A stretch of DNA of 64,000 bases, taken from positions 77,001-141,000 of the forward strand of contig NZ_CP159403.1 in assembly GCF_040500525.1 (NCBI RefSeq). The letters run 5' to 3'. The notes under the pieces were generated by a model, which worked only from the letters and a program-made list of their open reading frames with translations, was not told the origin of the DNA and did no database searches. This DNA comes from Azospirillum formosense (GTDB lineage Bacteria; Pseudomonadota; Alphaproteobacteria; Azospirillales; Azospirillaceae). Made by a program: the position numbers and the translations under genes. Shown piece after piece: positions 17,536-26,068 of this stretch. Numbering within the stretch: position 1 is the first letter of the stretch; every line of letters starts with the position of its first letter.

Positions 17536-18708
17536 TTACGGCTTGAGCACGACCTTGATGCAGCCGTCCCGCTTGTCGCGGAAGGTCTGGTACATATCCG
17601 GCCCGTCGGCCAGGCCCACGGTGTGGGTGATGACGAAGGACGGGTCGATCTGGCCCTCCTGGATGCGGCGCAGCAGGTCGTCGGTCCAGCGGTTGACGTG
17701 GGTCTGGCCCATGCGCCAGGTCAGGCCCTTGTTCATCGACATGCCGAAGGGCACCTTGTCGATCAGCCCGCCGTAGACGCCGGGGATCGACAGCGTGCCG
17801 GCGGGGCGGCAGACATACATCATCTCGCGCAGCACATGGGCGCGGTCGGATTCCAGGGCCAGCGCCTGCTTGGCGCGGTCATACATGGAATCGAGCGTGG
17901 CGGTGGCGTGCGCCTCCATGCCGACGGCGTCGATGCATTTCTCCGGTCCCTTGCCGCCGGTCAGCTCGTTCAGCCGCTCGACGACGCTCTCCTCCTCGAA
18001 ATTGATGGTGATGGCGCCGCCGGCCTTGGCCATGGACAGGCGCTCGGGGATACGGTCGATGGCGATCACCTGCTTGGCGCCCAGGAGGATGGCGCTGCGG
18101 ATCGTCATCTGCCCGACCGGGCCGCAGCCCCAGATCGCCACCGTGTCGGTCGGCTGGATGTCGCACTGCGCCGCCGCCTGCCAGCCGGTGGGGAAGATGT
18201 CGCCGAGGAACAGCACCTGCTCGTCGGTCAGCCCGTCCGGGATCTTCACATGGGTGCGGTCGGCGAAGGGGACGCGCACATACTCCGCCTGCCCGCCGGG
18301 ATAGCCGCCGGTCAGGTGGGTGTAGCCGAACAGCCCGGCCGTGGTGTGGCCGAACAGCTTGTCGGCCATCGCCTTGTTGCGGTTGGAGCGCTCGCAGACC
18401 GAGTAATTGCCGCGGCGGCACTGGTCGCACTCGCCGCACCAGATGGTGAAGGGCACGACGACGCGGTCGCCGACCTTCAGGGCGCTCTTGGCCTCGGCCC
18501 CGACATCGACGACCTCGCCCATGAACTCGTGGCCCATGATGTCGCCCTTCTCCATGCCGGGCATGAAGTGGTCGTAGAGATGCAGATCCGAACCGCAGAT
18601 GGCGCAGGACGTGACCTTGACGATGGCGTCGCGGGGCTGCTCGATCTCCGGGTCGGGGACGGTGTCGTAACGGATGTCAGCGGTGCCGTGCCAGACCAGG
18701 GCTTTCAT
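17536..18708 (-). CDS. Zinc-dependent alcohol dehydrogenase (GroES-like, formaldehyde dehydrogenase-like subgroup)
   Basis: 390 residues. Catalytic-zinc motifs: [13 protein letters not shown] and GHEFMGEV in the N-terminal GroES-like domain. Structural-zinc Cys cluster: [15 protein letters not shown]. The Rossmann domain shows [14 protein letters not shown] near residue 195. The length and the insertion after the zinc loop match glutathione-independent formaldehyde or threonine-type dehydrogenases rather than classic 340-residue ADHs. It oxidises or reduces an alcohol/aldehyde with NAD(P); the substrate cannot be read from sequence. It sits between an SDR (48 bp upstream) and a membrane protein (14 bp downstream). 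Confidence 0.88.
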   Translation of the reverse strand: MKALVWHGTADIRYDTVPDPEIEQPRDAIVKVTSCAICGSDLHLYDHFMPGMEKGDIMGHEFMGEVVDVGAEAKSALKVGDRVVVPFTIWCGECDQCRRGNYSVCERSNRNKAMADKLFGHTTAGLFGYTHLTGGYPGGQAEYVRVPFADRTHVKIPDGLTDEQVLFLGDIFPTGWQAAAQCDIQPTDTVAIWGCGPVGQMTIRSAILLGAKQVIAIDRIPERLSMAKAGGAITINFEEESVVERLNELTGGKGPEKCIDAVGMEAHATATLDSMYDRAKQALALESDRAHVLREMMYVCRPAGTLSIPGVYGGLIDKVPFGMSMNKGLTWRMGQTHVNRWTDDLLRRIQEGQIDPSFVITHTVGLADGPDMYQTFRDKRDGCIKVVLKP

Positions 18709-18756
18709 GGGGGTGCTCCTCCGTTGGGGGGTGGGGAAGGTGCGGGAGACCGTCGA

Positions 18757-19548
18757 TCAGTGGTGGCCCGAGCCGGGCTCGGCCTGCTTGCGGTGCTGCT
18801 CGGCCAGCACGCCGGAGGGCGTCACGGCGGCCATGGCGGTCTGCAGTTTGTTCTTCCAGCCGGCCACCACGTCGCCGTCGCCGCGCATCATCGCGTCGAA
18901 GCCGACCTTGGCGACCATCGCCGGGTCGTCCTTCTTGCCCTGGCCGATCTGGGTGTCCTCCATGCCGGCGCGCTCGAAGAACTCGGTGTCGGTGGCGCCG
19001 GGCATCAGGCAGGTGACCGTCACCCCGGAGTCCTTGATCTCGTGGCGCAGCGCGAAGGAGAAGGAGTCGATGAAGGCCTTGGTGCCGTTGTAGACCGCCT
19101 GATAGGTGCCGGGCATGAAGCCGGCGATCGAGCCGGTGATCAGGATGCGGCCCTGTCCGCGGTCGCGCATGCCGCGCCCGACCTTCTGGATCAGGTACAG
19201 CGTGCCGGTGATGTTGGTGTCGATGACGTGGCGGGCCTCCTGGAAATCCTGGTCGAGGAAGCCGTGGCCCAGACCGTGGCCGGCGTTGGCGAGCAGGGCA
19301 TCGACCGGCCGGCCCTTCACCGCCGCGCAGAGCGTGTCGACTCCGTCGAGGGTGGCGAGGTCCGCCTGGACGGTCTCCACCGTGACGCCGAGCGCGCGCA
19401 ATTCCGTGGCGGCCTCCTCGATGGCCGGGTCGTCGGCGGCGATCAGGAGGTCGAAGCCGTTCCGGGCGCACTGCTTGGCGAGTTCGAGGCCGATGCCGGT
19501 GGATGCACCGGTGACGATGGCAAGGGAATGGGTGGCTGCACGAGCCAT
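18757..19548 (-). CDS. SDR family NAD(P)-dependent oxidoreductase
   Basis: 263 residues, classical short-chain dehydrogenase. It has the cofactor motif VTGASTGIG at about residue 13, NAGHG near 90, the catalytic Ser in ITGSIAG and YNGTK (YxxxK). The first gene of a three-gene minus-strand operon; GAGGACC precedes the ATG. Substrate unknown. The 266-bp region upstream is shared with the divergent GntR gene. Confidence 0.88.
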   Translation of the reverse strand: MARAATHSLAIVTGASTGIGLELAKQCARNGFDLLIAADDPAIEEAATELRALGVTVETVQADLATLDGVDTLCAAVKGRPVDALLANAGHGLGHGFLDQDFQEARHVIDTNITGTLYLIQKVGRGMRDRGQGRILITGSIAGFMPGTYQAVYNGTKAFIDSFSFALRHEIKDSGVTVTCLMPGATDTEFFERAGMEDTQIGQGKKDDPAMVAKVGFDAMMRGDGDVVAGWKNKLQTAMAAVTPSGVLAEQHRKQAEPGSGHH

Positions 19549-19762
19549 GGCGCGGTCCTCGTTGCGGAGCGGGAGAGTCCTTCAGCCCAACTGGAGATGG
19601 CAGCCGTTGGTTCCGCCTTTTCCGCCGCCGCCCCTCGCCATCCGGGGCAAGCGCAACGAAGCGGTGCCGCCGAAAAGTGCATAAGACTTAATCAGTTCGA
19701 TATATTGCCCAATTTTTGATCGCAATAAGGGTCCGGCCCCAGCGTTTCCGCGCCGTTCCGGC

Positions 19763-19778
19763 TGGCACGCCGCTTGCT
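19763..19778 (+). promoter_or_regulatory. Sigma-54 (RpoN) type -24/-12 promoter
   Basis: TGGCACG-CCGC-TTGCT matches the sigma-54 consensus TGGCACG-N4-TTGCW exactly, with GG and GC ten bases apart. It lies 37 bp before the GntR start codon and reads toward the GntR and ABC transporter genes. The expected transcription start (about 12 bases after GC) falls near 19789, inside the palindrome at 19785-19798. The AT-rich stretch at 19680-19735 could bend to bring an activator such as NtrC close; no clear activator site was found. Confidence 0.7.
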
Positions 19779-19784
19779 CAACAG

Positions 19785-19798
19785 TCTTGTATACAAGA
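19785..19798. promoter_or_regulatory. Palindromic operator, probably for the adjacent GntR regulator
   Basis: TCTTGTATACAAGA is a perfect 14-bp palindrome with the TTGTATACAA core common in operators of FCD-type GntR repressors. It ends 16 bp before the GntR start and overlaps the predicted sigma-54 transcription start, so binding should block initiation or escape. Confidence 0.65.
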
Positions 19799-19814
19799 GT
19801 GGTGCGGCAGTCTG

Positions 19815-20507
19815 ATGACCCAGCTTCCCGACAGCATCGAAGACAGCGTGATCTCCGCCATCCTGGGCGGCCGGCTGCGGCCCGGCACCCGGCTGGGCGA
19901 GGCGAAGCTGGCCGAGGTCTACGGCGTGTCCCGCACCCGCGTGCGCGAGGCGATGATGCGGCTGGAGACGCGCGGCATCGTCCATGTCAGCGCCCGGCGC
20001 GGCTGGTTCGTCGTCGAGCCTTCGGCGACGGAGGCGCGGGCCGCCTTCCAGGCGCGGCGGGTCATCGAGACCGGGATGCTGCGCGATCTGAACACGCTGC
20101 CGGGGCACACGCTGCGCGGCGACGCCGTCGCCCACCTGCGCGCCCATGTCGAGGAGGAGCGCGAGGCGCTGCAGACCGGCCATGTTGGGCCGCGCACCTG
20201 CCTGCTCGGCGACTTCCACATCCACCTCGCCCACGCCTTCGGCAACCCCTTCCTGACCGACATCCTGCGCGACCTGACCGCGCGCACGACGCTGGTCTCG
20301 ATGCTCTACCAGTCCGACCAGGACGCCGCGGCGTCCAGCGACGACCACGCGGGCATCGTGACGCTGCTGGCCGACGGCGACTACGCCGGAGCGGCGCGGC
20401 TGATGGACGAACACATCCGGCGCGTCGAGGACGGCCTCGACCTCGCCGCCGCCCCCGATCCCCTGGCCGGCCTGCGCGAGATCCTCTCGCCCGGCGCCCC
20501 CGCCTGA
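19815..20507 (+). CDS. GntR family regulator, FCD (FadR-like) type
   Basis: 230 residues. An N-terminal winged helix (about 8-70, LAEVYGVSRTRVREAMMRLETRGIV split by a turn) is followed by an all-helical FCD ligand domain (about 80-210). The latter has the metal/ligand residues expected of this family (DFHIHLAHAFGNP; DEHIRRVEDG). The ATG at 19815 is chosen because earlier starts would place the operator and promoter inside the gene. It is followed 61 bp later by an amino-acid ABC transporter operon, which it probably controls together with itself. Confidence 0.9.
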   Translation: MTQLPDSIEDSVISAILGGRLRPGTRLGEAKLAEVYGVSRTRVREAMMRLETRGIVHVSARRGWFVVEPSATEARAAFQARRVIETGMLRDLNTLPGHTLRGDAVAHLRAHVEEEREALQTGHVGPRTCLLGDFHIHLAHAFGNPFLTDILRDLTARTTLVSMLYQSDQDAAASSDDHAGIVTLLADGDYAGAARLMDEHIRRVEDGLDLAAAPDPLAGLREILSPGAPA

Positions 20508-20568
20508 CCCTTTCACACAACCCATTCCATCCAGAACCGGCCCATCCAGCCAAAAAGGAGTTAGAGAC

Positions 20569-21360
20569 ATGAAGCGCAGGACCCTGCTCGCCCTGGCCGT
20601 CGCCGCCGTCGCCGGCCTGTCCATCGCCCAGGCCCCCGCCGCGCGGGCCGACGCCCTTCAGGACATCACGAAGCGCGGCACGCTGCGCGTCGCTGTCCCG
20701 CAGGACTTCCCGCCCTTCGGCTCGGTCGGCCCGGACATGACCCCGCTCGGCTACGACATCGACGTGGCGAAGCTGATCGGCGCGAAGATGGGCGTGAAGG
20801 TGGAACTGGTGCCGGTGACCAGCGCCAACCGCATCCCGTTCCTGCAGACCAACAAGGTCGATCTGGTCATCTCCAGCCTGGGCAAGAACGCCGAGCGCGA
20901 GAAGGTCATCGACTTCACCGACGCCTACGCGCCCTTCTTCAACGGCGTCTTCGCCCCGGCCGGCGTCACCGCCGCGAAGCCGGAGGATCTGGCCGGCAAG
21001 ACCGTCGGCGTGACCCGCGGCGCCATCGAGGATCTGGAACTGACCAAGATCGCCCCGACCGACGCGGTCATCAAGCGCTACGAGGACAACAACGGCACCA
21101 TCTCCGCCTTCCTGTCCGGTCAGGTCGAGGTGGTGGCGACCGGCAACGTGGTGGCGGCGGCGATCCTCGCCCGCAACCCGCCGAAGCGGCCGGAGCTGAA
21201 GTTCCTCATCAAGAACTCCCCCTGCTACATCGGCCTGGGCAAGGAGCAGCCCGCCCTGCTGGAAAAGCTGAACGGCATCCTGGCGGCGGCCAAGGCCGAC
21301 GGCTCGCTGAACGCCATCGCGCAGAAGTGGCTGTCCGCCGACCTGCCCAAGGATCTCTGA
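20569..21360 (+). CDS. Polar amino acid ABC transporter, periplasmic binding protein (family 3)
   Basis: 263 residues with a Sec signal (MKRRTLLALAVAAVAGLSIA, cleavage near AARA-DA). Mature protein shows the SBP_bac_3 signature GYDIDVAKLIGAKMGVKVELV and VDLVISSLGKNAEREKVIDFT. It captures an amino acid or amine in the periplasm and hands it to the two permeases encoded next. AAAAGGAG precedes the ATG. The ligand cannot be told from sequence. Confidence 0.92.
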   Translation: MKRRTLLALAVAAVAGLSIAQAPAARADALQDITKRGTLRVAVPQDFPPFGSVGPDMTPLGYDIDVAKLIGAKMGVKVELVPVTSANRIPFLQTNKVDLVISSLGKNAEREKVIDFTDAYAPFFNGVFAPAGVTAAKPEDLAGKTVGVTRGAIEDLELTKIAPTDAVIKRYEDNNGTISAFLSGQVEVVATGNVVAAAILARNPPKRPELKFLIKNSPCYIGLGKEQPALLEKLNGILAAAKADGSLNAIAQKWLSADLPKDL

Positions 21361-21439
21361 AGACGATGAGGCCGGGACGCCGCGGCTGGCTTCGGCCGCC
21401 ACGGCGGCCCGTCGTACGGGGGGCTGACCGGAGGGCCGC

Positions 21440-22111
21440 ATGACCTACCGCTTCGATTACTCGTGGATCGCCGAATACTGGCCCGTCATCCTGAAAGGGC
21501 TGGTGACGACCGTCGAACTGACCCTGATCGGCACGCTGTTCGGGGTGGCGCTGGGCATCGCCTGCGCCTGGACGCGGTCGCTCGGGCCGCGCTGGCTGCG
21601 CCCGCCGGTCGTCGCCTATGTCGAGCTGATCCGCAACACGCCCTTCCTGATCCAGCTGTTCTTCATCTTCTTCGGCCTGCCGTCGCTCGGCGTGCAGATG
21701 ACCGAGTTCCAGGCGGCGGTTCTGGCGATGGTCATCAACCTCGGCGCCTACAGCGGCGAGATCATCCGCGCCGGCATCGAGGCCACGCCGCGCGGCCAGT
21801 TCGAGGCCGGGGCCAGCCTCGCCATGACGCGCTTCGAGACCTTCCGCCACGTCGTGCTGATTCCGGCGCTGCAACGGATCTGGCCGGCGCTGTCGTCGCA
21901 GATCGTCATCGTCATGCTCGGCTCGGCGGTGGTGTCGCAGATCGCGGCGGAGGACATCACCTTCGCCGCCAACTTCATCCAGTCGCGGACCTTTCGCGCC
22001 TTCGAGAGCTACTTCCTGACCACCGGTCTCTACCTGCTGCTGGCGCTGGCCCTGCGGCAGGCGCTGCGCGGCGTCGGGAACATGCTGTTCCCGCGGAGGG
22101 CCGCGCGATGA
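21440..22111 (+). CDS. Amino acid ABC transporter permease 1 (HisM/GlnP type)
   Basis: 223 residues with about five membrane helices and the 3-TM amino-acid permease motif VELIRNTPFLIQLFF. The ATPase-coupling loop EATPRGQFEAGASLAMTR is clear. It overlaps the second permease by 4 bp (ATGA). An 80-bp gap after the binding-protein gene contains GC-rich inverted repeats (CGGCTGGC...GCCACGGCGG), which may lower expression of the membrane subunits. Confidence 0.92.
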   Translation: MTYRFDYSWIAEYWPVILKGLVTTVELTLIGTLFGVALGIACAWTRSLGPRWLRPPVVAYVELIRNTPFLIQLFFIFFGLPSLGVQMTEFQAAVLAMVINLGAYSGEIIRAGIEATPRGQFEAGASLAMTRFETFRHVVLIPALQRIWPALSSQIVIVMLGSAVVSQIAAEDITFAANFIQSRTFRAFESYFLTTGLYLLLALALRQALRGVGNMLFPRRAAR

Positions 22112-22767
22112 TGACCTTCACCCTGTGGGACATCCTGCGCAACCTGCTGCTGGCGGCGCGCTGGACGGTGGTCCTCTCGCTCGTCTCCTTCATCGGCGGC
22201 GGGCTCTTGGGGATGGCGCTTCTCTACCTGCGGATCGGCAAGGCGCGGGCCGGGCAAATCGTCGTCCAGGGCTATGTGGAGCTGTTCCAGGGCACGCCGC
22301 TGCTGATGCAGCTCTTCCTCGCCTTCTTTGGGCTCGGCCTGTTCGGCGTCGACGTTCCGGCCTGGCTGGCCGCGGGGCTGGCGCTGATCCTGTGGACGGC
22401 GGCGTTCCTGGTGGAGATCTGGCGCGGTTGCGTGGAATCGGTCGCCCGCGGCCAGTGGGAGGCGTCGGCCAGCCTCGGCATGGGCTACGTCCAGCAGATG
22501 CGCTACGTGATCCTGCCCCAGGCGGTGCGCGTCGCCGTCCCGCCGACCGTCGGCTTCTCCGTGCAGGTGGTGAAGGGCACGGCGCTGACCTCGATCATCG
22601 GCTTCGTGGAGCTGTCCAAGGCCGGCACGGTCGTCACCAACGCCACCTTCGAACCCTTCACCGTCTACGGGCTGGTCGCCCTGATCTACTTCGCGCTGTG
22701 CTGGCCCCTGTCCAAGAGCAGCCAGATTCTGGAAAGGAAGCTCAATGTCGCTCATCGCGATCACTGA
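22108..22767 (+). CDS. Amino acid ABC transporter permease 2 (HisQ/GlnP type)
   Basis: 219 residues, about five helices, with YVELFQGTPLLMQLFLAFF and coupling loop ESVARGQWEASASLGMGY. Starts by overlap with the first permease stop and ends 23 bp inside the ATPase gene, so the three genes are translationally coupled. Forms the membrane heterodimer with permease 1. Confidence 0.92.
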   Translation: MMTFTLWDILRNLLLAARWTVVLSLVSFIGGGLLGMALLYLRIGKARAGQIVVQGYVELFQGTPLLMQLFLAFFGLGLFGVDVPAWLAAGLALILWTAAFLVEIWRGCVESVARGQWEASASLGMGYVQQMRYVILPQAVRVAVPPTVGFSVQVVKGTALTSIIGFVELSKAGTVVTNATFEPFTVYGLVALIYFALCWPLSKSSQILERKLNVAHRDH

Positions 22768-23479
22768 GGTGAAGAAGCGCTTCGGCGACGTCGAAGTCCT
22801 GAAGGGGATCAACCTGGACGTCGAGCGCGGCGAGGTCGTCGCCATCATCGGCAAGAGCGGTTCGGGCAAGAGCACGCTCCTGCGCTGCGTCAACGGGCTG
22901 GAGATGATCGACGACGGCTCGATCATGGTGGCCGGCGCCCAGCTCATCAACGACGACCTCCACCTGAAGGCGCTGCGGCTGAAGGTCGGCATGATCTTCC
23001 AGCAGTTCAACCTGTTCCCGCACCTGTCGGCGGGGCGCAACGTCATGTTGTCGCAGATGGTCGTCAAGAAGACGCCGGCGCGCGAGGCGGAAGCCATGGC
23101 CCGCCGCATGCTGGAGCGGGTGGGGCTGGGCAACAAGTTCGACGCCTATCCCGACCAGCTCTCCGGCGGTCAGCAGCAGCGCGTCGCCATCGCGCGGGCG
23201 CTGTCCATGCAGCCGATGGCCCTGCTGTGCGACGAGATCACCTCCGCCCTCGACCCGGAGCTGGTGAACGAGGTGCTGGCGGTGGTGAAGGAGCTGGCCG
23301 CCGACGGCATGACGCTGATGATGGTGACCCACGAGATGCGCTTCGCCCGCGAGGTCTGCGACCGCGTGGTCTTCATGCACCAGGGCCGCGTGCACGAGAT
23401 CGGCCCGCCCGAGGAGGTCTTCGGCAATCCCCGCACCCCGGAACTCCGGCAGTTCCTGGGCGCGCAACTGGTGGTCTGA
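22745..23479 (+). CDS. Amino acid ABC transporter ATPase (GlnQ/HisP type)
   Basis: 244 residues with Walker A GKSGSGKST (about residue 37), Q-loop FQQFNLFPHLS, signature LSGGQQQRVAIARAL, Walker B LLCDEITSALDPE and H-loop VTHEM. A typical PAAT-family ATPase drives amino-acid uptake. Last gene of the GntR-sigma-54 transcription unit; it converges on the SGNH hydrolase gene with 24 bp between stops. Confidence 0.93.
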   Translation: MSLIAITEVKKRFGDVEVLKGINLDVERGEVVAIIGKSGSGKSTLLRCVNGLEMIDDGSIMVAGAQLINDDLHLKALRLKVGMIFQQFNLFPHLSAGRNVMLSQMVVKKTPAREAEAMARRMLERVGLGNKFDAYPDQLSGGQQQRVAIARALSMQPMALLCDEITSALDPELVNEVLAVVKELAADGMTLMMVTHEMRFAREVCDRVVFMHQGRVHEIGPPEEVFGNPRTPELRQFLGAQLVV

Positions 23480-23503
23480 CGGGAGAGGGATGTTTGGAGA
23501 CGC

Positions 23504-24259
23504 TCAGCGCGCCGCGGTCTTCTCGCTGACCACCCGCGGGGCGTCGATCATATCGGCGACGAACTCCGCCAAGCAGCGGTAGCTGAGGTCCTTCAGATGC
23601 AGGCCGTCGGTGCTCAGCACCTGATCGGTGGCGAAGTGCCGGCTTTCCAGCCACCAGGCCATGATGCGGTAGCGGTCGAGCACCGGCACGTCGAGTTCGC
23701 GGCCGAGTGCAACCACCGTGGACGCGTAGGCGGCGTAGGAGTCGACCTTGGCTTCGCCGGGGAAGGACTGCGGGTTCATCAGGATGACGTCCGCGCCGGT
23801 CTTGCGGATGCGGGCGATGCCGTCGCGCACGGTGGCGGCGAAGGCGTCGAGCGGCACCTTCTGGAAACTGTCGTTGGTCCCGACCTGCCAGACCACGAGG
23901 TCCGGCCTGGCGGCCAGCACGTCCTTGTCGAAGCGGATGAGGTTGGCCCCCGCCGTCTCGCCACCGATGCCCTTGTTCAGGACCTGGATGGCCGAGGCGG
24001 CGTGACGCTGCTCCAGAATGGCGTCGAGCTGGGCGGGGTAGGTGGTGGCGACGCTGGTGGCCCCGACGCCCTCCGTGCTGGACGACCCCATCGCGACCAC
24101 GGTCAGCGGCTGCCCGGCGGCCAGGGCGGCCCGGCTGTGCGCCAGTCCGGCGGCGGTCGGATCGGCACCGGGCGGGACCGGGCACAGCGCCGACGCGGCG
24201 GCGGCACCGCTCCACAACACCCAAGCGGCCATCAGTCCGCCAAGCACCCGTCCCGTCAT
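23504..24259 (-). CDS. SGNH/GDSL-type hydrolase, exported
   Basis: 251 residues. Signal or anchor at the N-terminus (VLGGLMAAWVLWSGAAAASA). SGNH blocks: MGSSSTEGVGA (nucleophile Ser near residue 60), GIGGETAGA (block II Gly), VGTNDSF (block III Asn) and DGLHLKD (Asp/His of block V). Probably a periplasmic esterase, lipase or carbohydrate deacetylase. The start at 24259 is supported by GGGGAG upstream and by the signal peptide. No operon partner. Confidence 0.85.
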   Translation of the reverse strand: MTGRVLGGLMAAWVLWSGAAAASALCPVPPGADPTAAGLAHSRAALAAGQPLTVVAMGSSSTEGVGATSVATTYPAQLDAILEQRHAASAIQVLNKGIGGETAGANLIRFDKDVLAARPDLVVWQVGTNDSFQKVPLDAFAATVRDGIARIRKTGADVILMNPQSFPGEAKVDSYAAYASTVVALGRELDVPVLDRYRIMAWWLESRHFATDQVLSTDGLHLKDLSYRCLAEFVADMIDAPRVVSEKTAAR

Positions 24260-24574
24260 GAGCCACGCTCCCCTGGTTCGCCTCGTCGAGGCACGCTGTC
24301 CGGGAGCCATGGTCCGGCGATCATGGTTAATGCATCGCTAAGCGAGGGGTCGGCCAACCCCTTTGCGCTCCTCGTCGAACGCGATGCCGCGGCGGGGCGA
24401 CCCGGGGCCGGGAGCGGTTCCCGCTCGACAACGTAACCGTGAAACCAAGCCGCTTCCGTGCTGTTCAACAGACGGGCGTGGTTGGTCGAGGTGACTTAGC
24501 CCTCTCCCTCTTCTCCGGTGAGAGGGGATACCGGTAGCGCCCGCTCCATCCCGTCGCTTCGCGTGGTTGAAGGC
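24260..24574. other. Divergent intergenic region before the nitrilase-like gene
   Basis: 315 bp between the SGNH hydrolase and the nitrilase-like gene, with no convincing gene. It contains the palindromic element at 24500-24526. No clear -35/-10 pair was recognised. Confidence 0.55.
24500..24526. repeat. CCCTCTC/GAGAGGG palindromic element
   Basis: A 7-bp stem (CCCTCTC, GAGAGGG) around a 13-base pyrimidine-rich loop ending in TCTCCGGT. It resembles the palindrome at 16964-16987, suggesting a dispersed intergenic element family. Confidence 0.5.
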
Positions 24575-26068
24575 ATGCATCTGGCTGATCTGTTCGTTGC
24601 GCTGCGGCACCAATTGGATCGAGACCCGAGCGAGACCGAACGCGCCGCGCAGCGTCTGGAATTCGCGCCGGACGACGCGGGTGTCGCTCTGCGCCGGCTT
24701 GAGGCGATGCTGGAGGCTGACGACGGCGCCGACGCGCTCAAAGCTTGGATCGACGCGTCCGGCGCGGGAACGCTGCTGGACCGGCGCGTGCTGGCGGCCC
24801 AGGCCATCGACCGGTGGCACGCGCCGCTGGCCTCGCGCTTCCTGTCGCAAAGCGCCCTGTCCGACGGTCATCTGCGGGCACGGCAATGGTACAAACGGCA
24901 CGGGCGCTTCAACGGCGACGCCGCCGATGGCCAGCTCATCCTGCGGCCCGGCCTGTTCGACCGCTCGGTGAACATCCGGGAGGTCACGCCCCTGCGCGAA
25001 ACCTTCAACGTGGCCGACCTGTTCCACACCCTGCTCCTGTTGCCGCCGACCCTCGCGGCGGAGTGCCCGCACGGCGAGGAGGGCGAGCGGCCCGTCTCGC
25101 TGACCTTCCATCGCGTCGCCGAAGTCGCCGACCAGTGCCCCAGCGATCCCGATTGGGCGCCCATCGTCGGCGTCGTCCCGCTCGCCCTGGCCGAGGACGA
25201 CCTTGCCCTCCGGACCTTCGCCAAGGACGGCGCGGACTGGTACGCCGCCATTCCCGGCGATCTCGGCGCCCGCGCGGCCTCGGCCATCGACGCGCTGGCC
25301 GCCGCAGGGGCGGCCATCGTCGTCTTTCCCGAGGTGACCGCCGATCCCGCGACGCTCGACGCCATCAAATCGGCGGTGCGGCGCCACGCGGTGGACGGCC
25401 CGATCCGCTACGTCCTCGTCGGCGTCCGTCAGGGCGGCGAGGCGGACGCCAAGCCGCGCAGCACGGCGGTCCTGCTCGACCGGACGGGAGCCGAGATTTT
25501 CCGCCAGACCAAGCTGCACTGCTGGGACCTCGACGCCGACCAGTGCCGCTCCTACGACGTGCGCGGCCCGGATGGGCGGCTGCTCGACGAGGCGAAGGAG
25601 TTCATCGCGCCGGGGGACGGCGTTACCATCGTCGAGCTGCCCAACATGGGCCGGCTGGCGGTGATGATCTGCGAGGATCTGGGGCGCGAACAGCCGGCGG
25701 CGTGGCTGTGCCGGGCCAAGCTGCTGGACTGGATCGTCACCCCGGTGATGGACGCCGGCCTGACGGAGGAGCGGTGGCAGGCCCACGCCGGCGACGAGTC
25801 CTCCCGCGCCGGATCGTGCCGGGTGGTGGTGGCGAACAGCATGTCTTTCTCGCACCGCTTCAACCGCGTCTGCGACGCCGATGGGGAGGAGGACAAGCGC
25901 ATCACCGATTGCGGGGTGGCTCTGTTCTTCCAGCCGCGCGCCGACCCGGCGCAATCCTCGCGCATCCGCCGGCTGTCGCTTCCCATCGACGCGCCGGACC
26001 CCGGCTGCGTCGCGGCGCGCTGGGAACCGCAACGCTGGCCGGAGCTGAAGACGGGGGGCTGTCCATGA
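24575..26068 (+). CDS. Nitrilase-like (carbon-nitrogen hydrolase fold) protein with a novel N-terminal domain
   Basis: 497 residues. The C-terminal half has a nitrilase-superfamily triad in order: Glu about 253 (IVVFPEVTAD), Lys about 313 (RQTKLHCWD) and Cys about 366 (AVMICEDLGR), followed by VVVANSMSFSHRFN. The first 200 or so residues are not a domain I recognise; they are helix-rich with RQWYKRHGRFNG and a later Leu-rich stretch. Normal nitrilases are about 270-350 residues, so the extra domain is unusual. Substrate unknown. The ATG at 24575 is preferred to an in-frame GTG at 24518, which lies in a hairpin. Its stop overlaps the start of a winged-helix gene (ATGA), so the two work together. 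NAD synthetase, also carrying a nitrilase domain, converges from downstream. Confidence 0.7.
   Translation: MHLADLFVALRHQLDRDPSETERAAQRLEFAPDDAGVALRRLEAMLEADDGADALKAWIDASGAGTLLDRRVLAAQAIDRWHAPLASRFLSQSALSDGHLRARQWYKRHGRFNGDAADGQLILRPGLFDRSVNIREVTPLRETFNVADLFHTLLLLPPTLAAECPHGEEGERPVSLTFHRVAEVADQCPSDPDWAPIVGVVPLALAEDDLALRTFAKDGADWYAAIPGDLGARAASAIDALAAAGAAIVVFPEVTADPATLDAIKSAVRRHAVDGPIRYVLVGVRQGGEADAKPRSTAVLLDRTGAEIFRQTKLHCWDLDADQCRSYDVRGPDGRLLDEAKEFIAPGDGVTIVELPNMGRLAVMICEDLGREQPAAWLCRAKLLDWIVTPVMDAGLTEERWQAHAGDESSRAGSCRVVVANSMSFSHRFNRVCDADGEEDKRITDCGVALFFQPRADPAQSSRIRRLSLPIDAPDPGCVAARWEPQRWPELKTGGCP

Noticed and set aside
24518..24574. Longer start (GTG at 24518) for the nitrilase-like gene
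   Set aside because: The codon lies inside a palindrome, lacks a ribosome site, and the added 19 residues look random.
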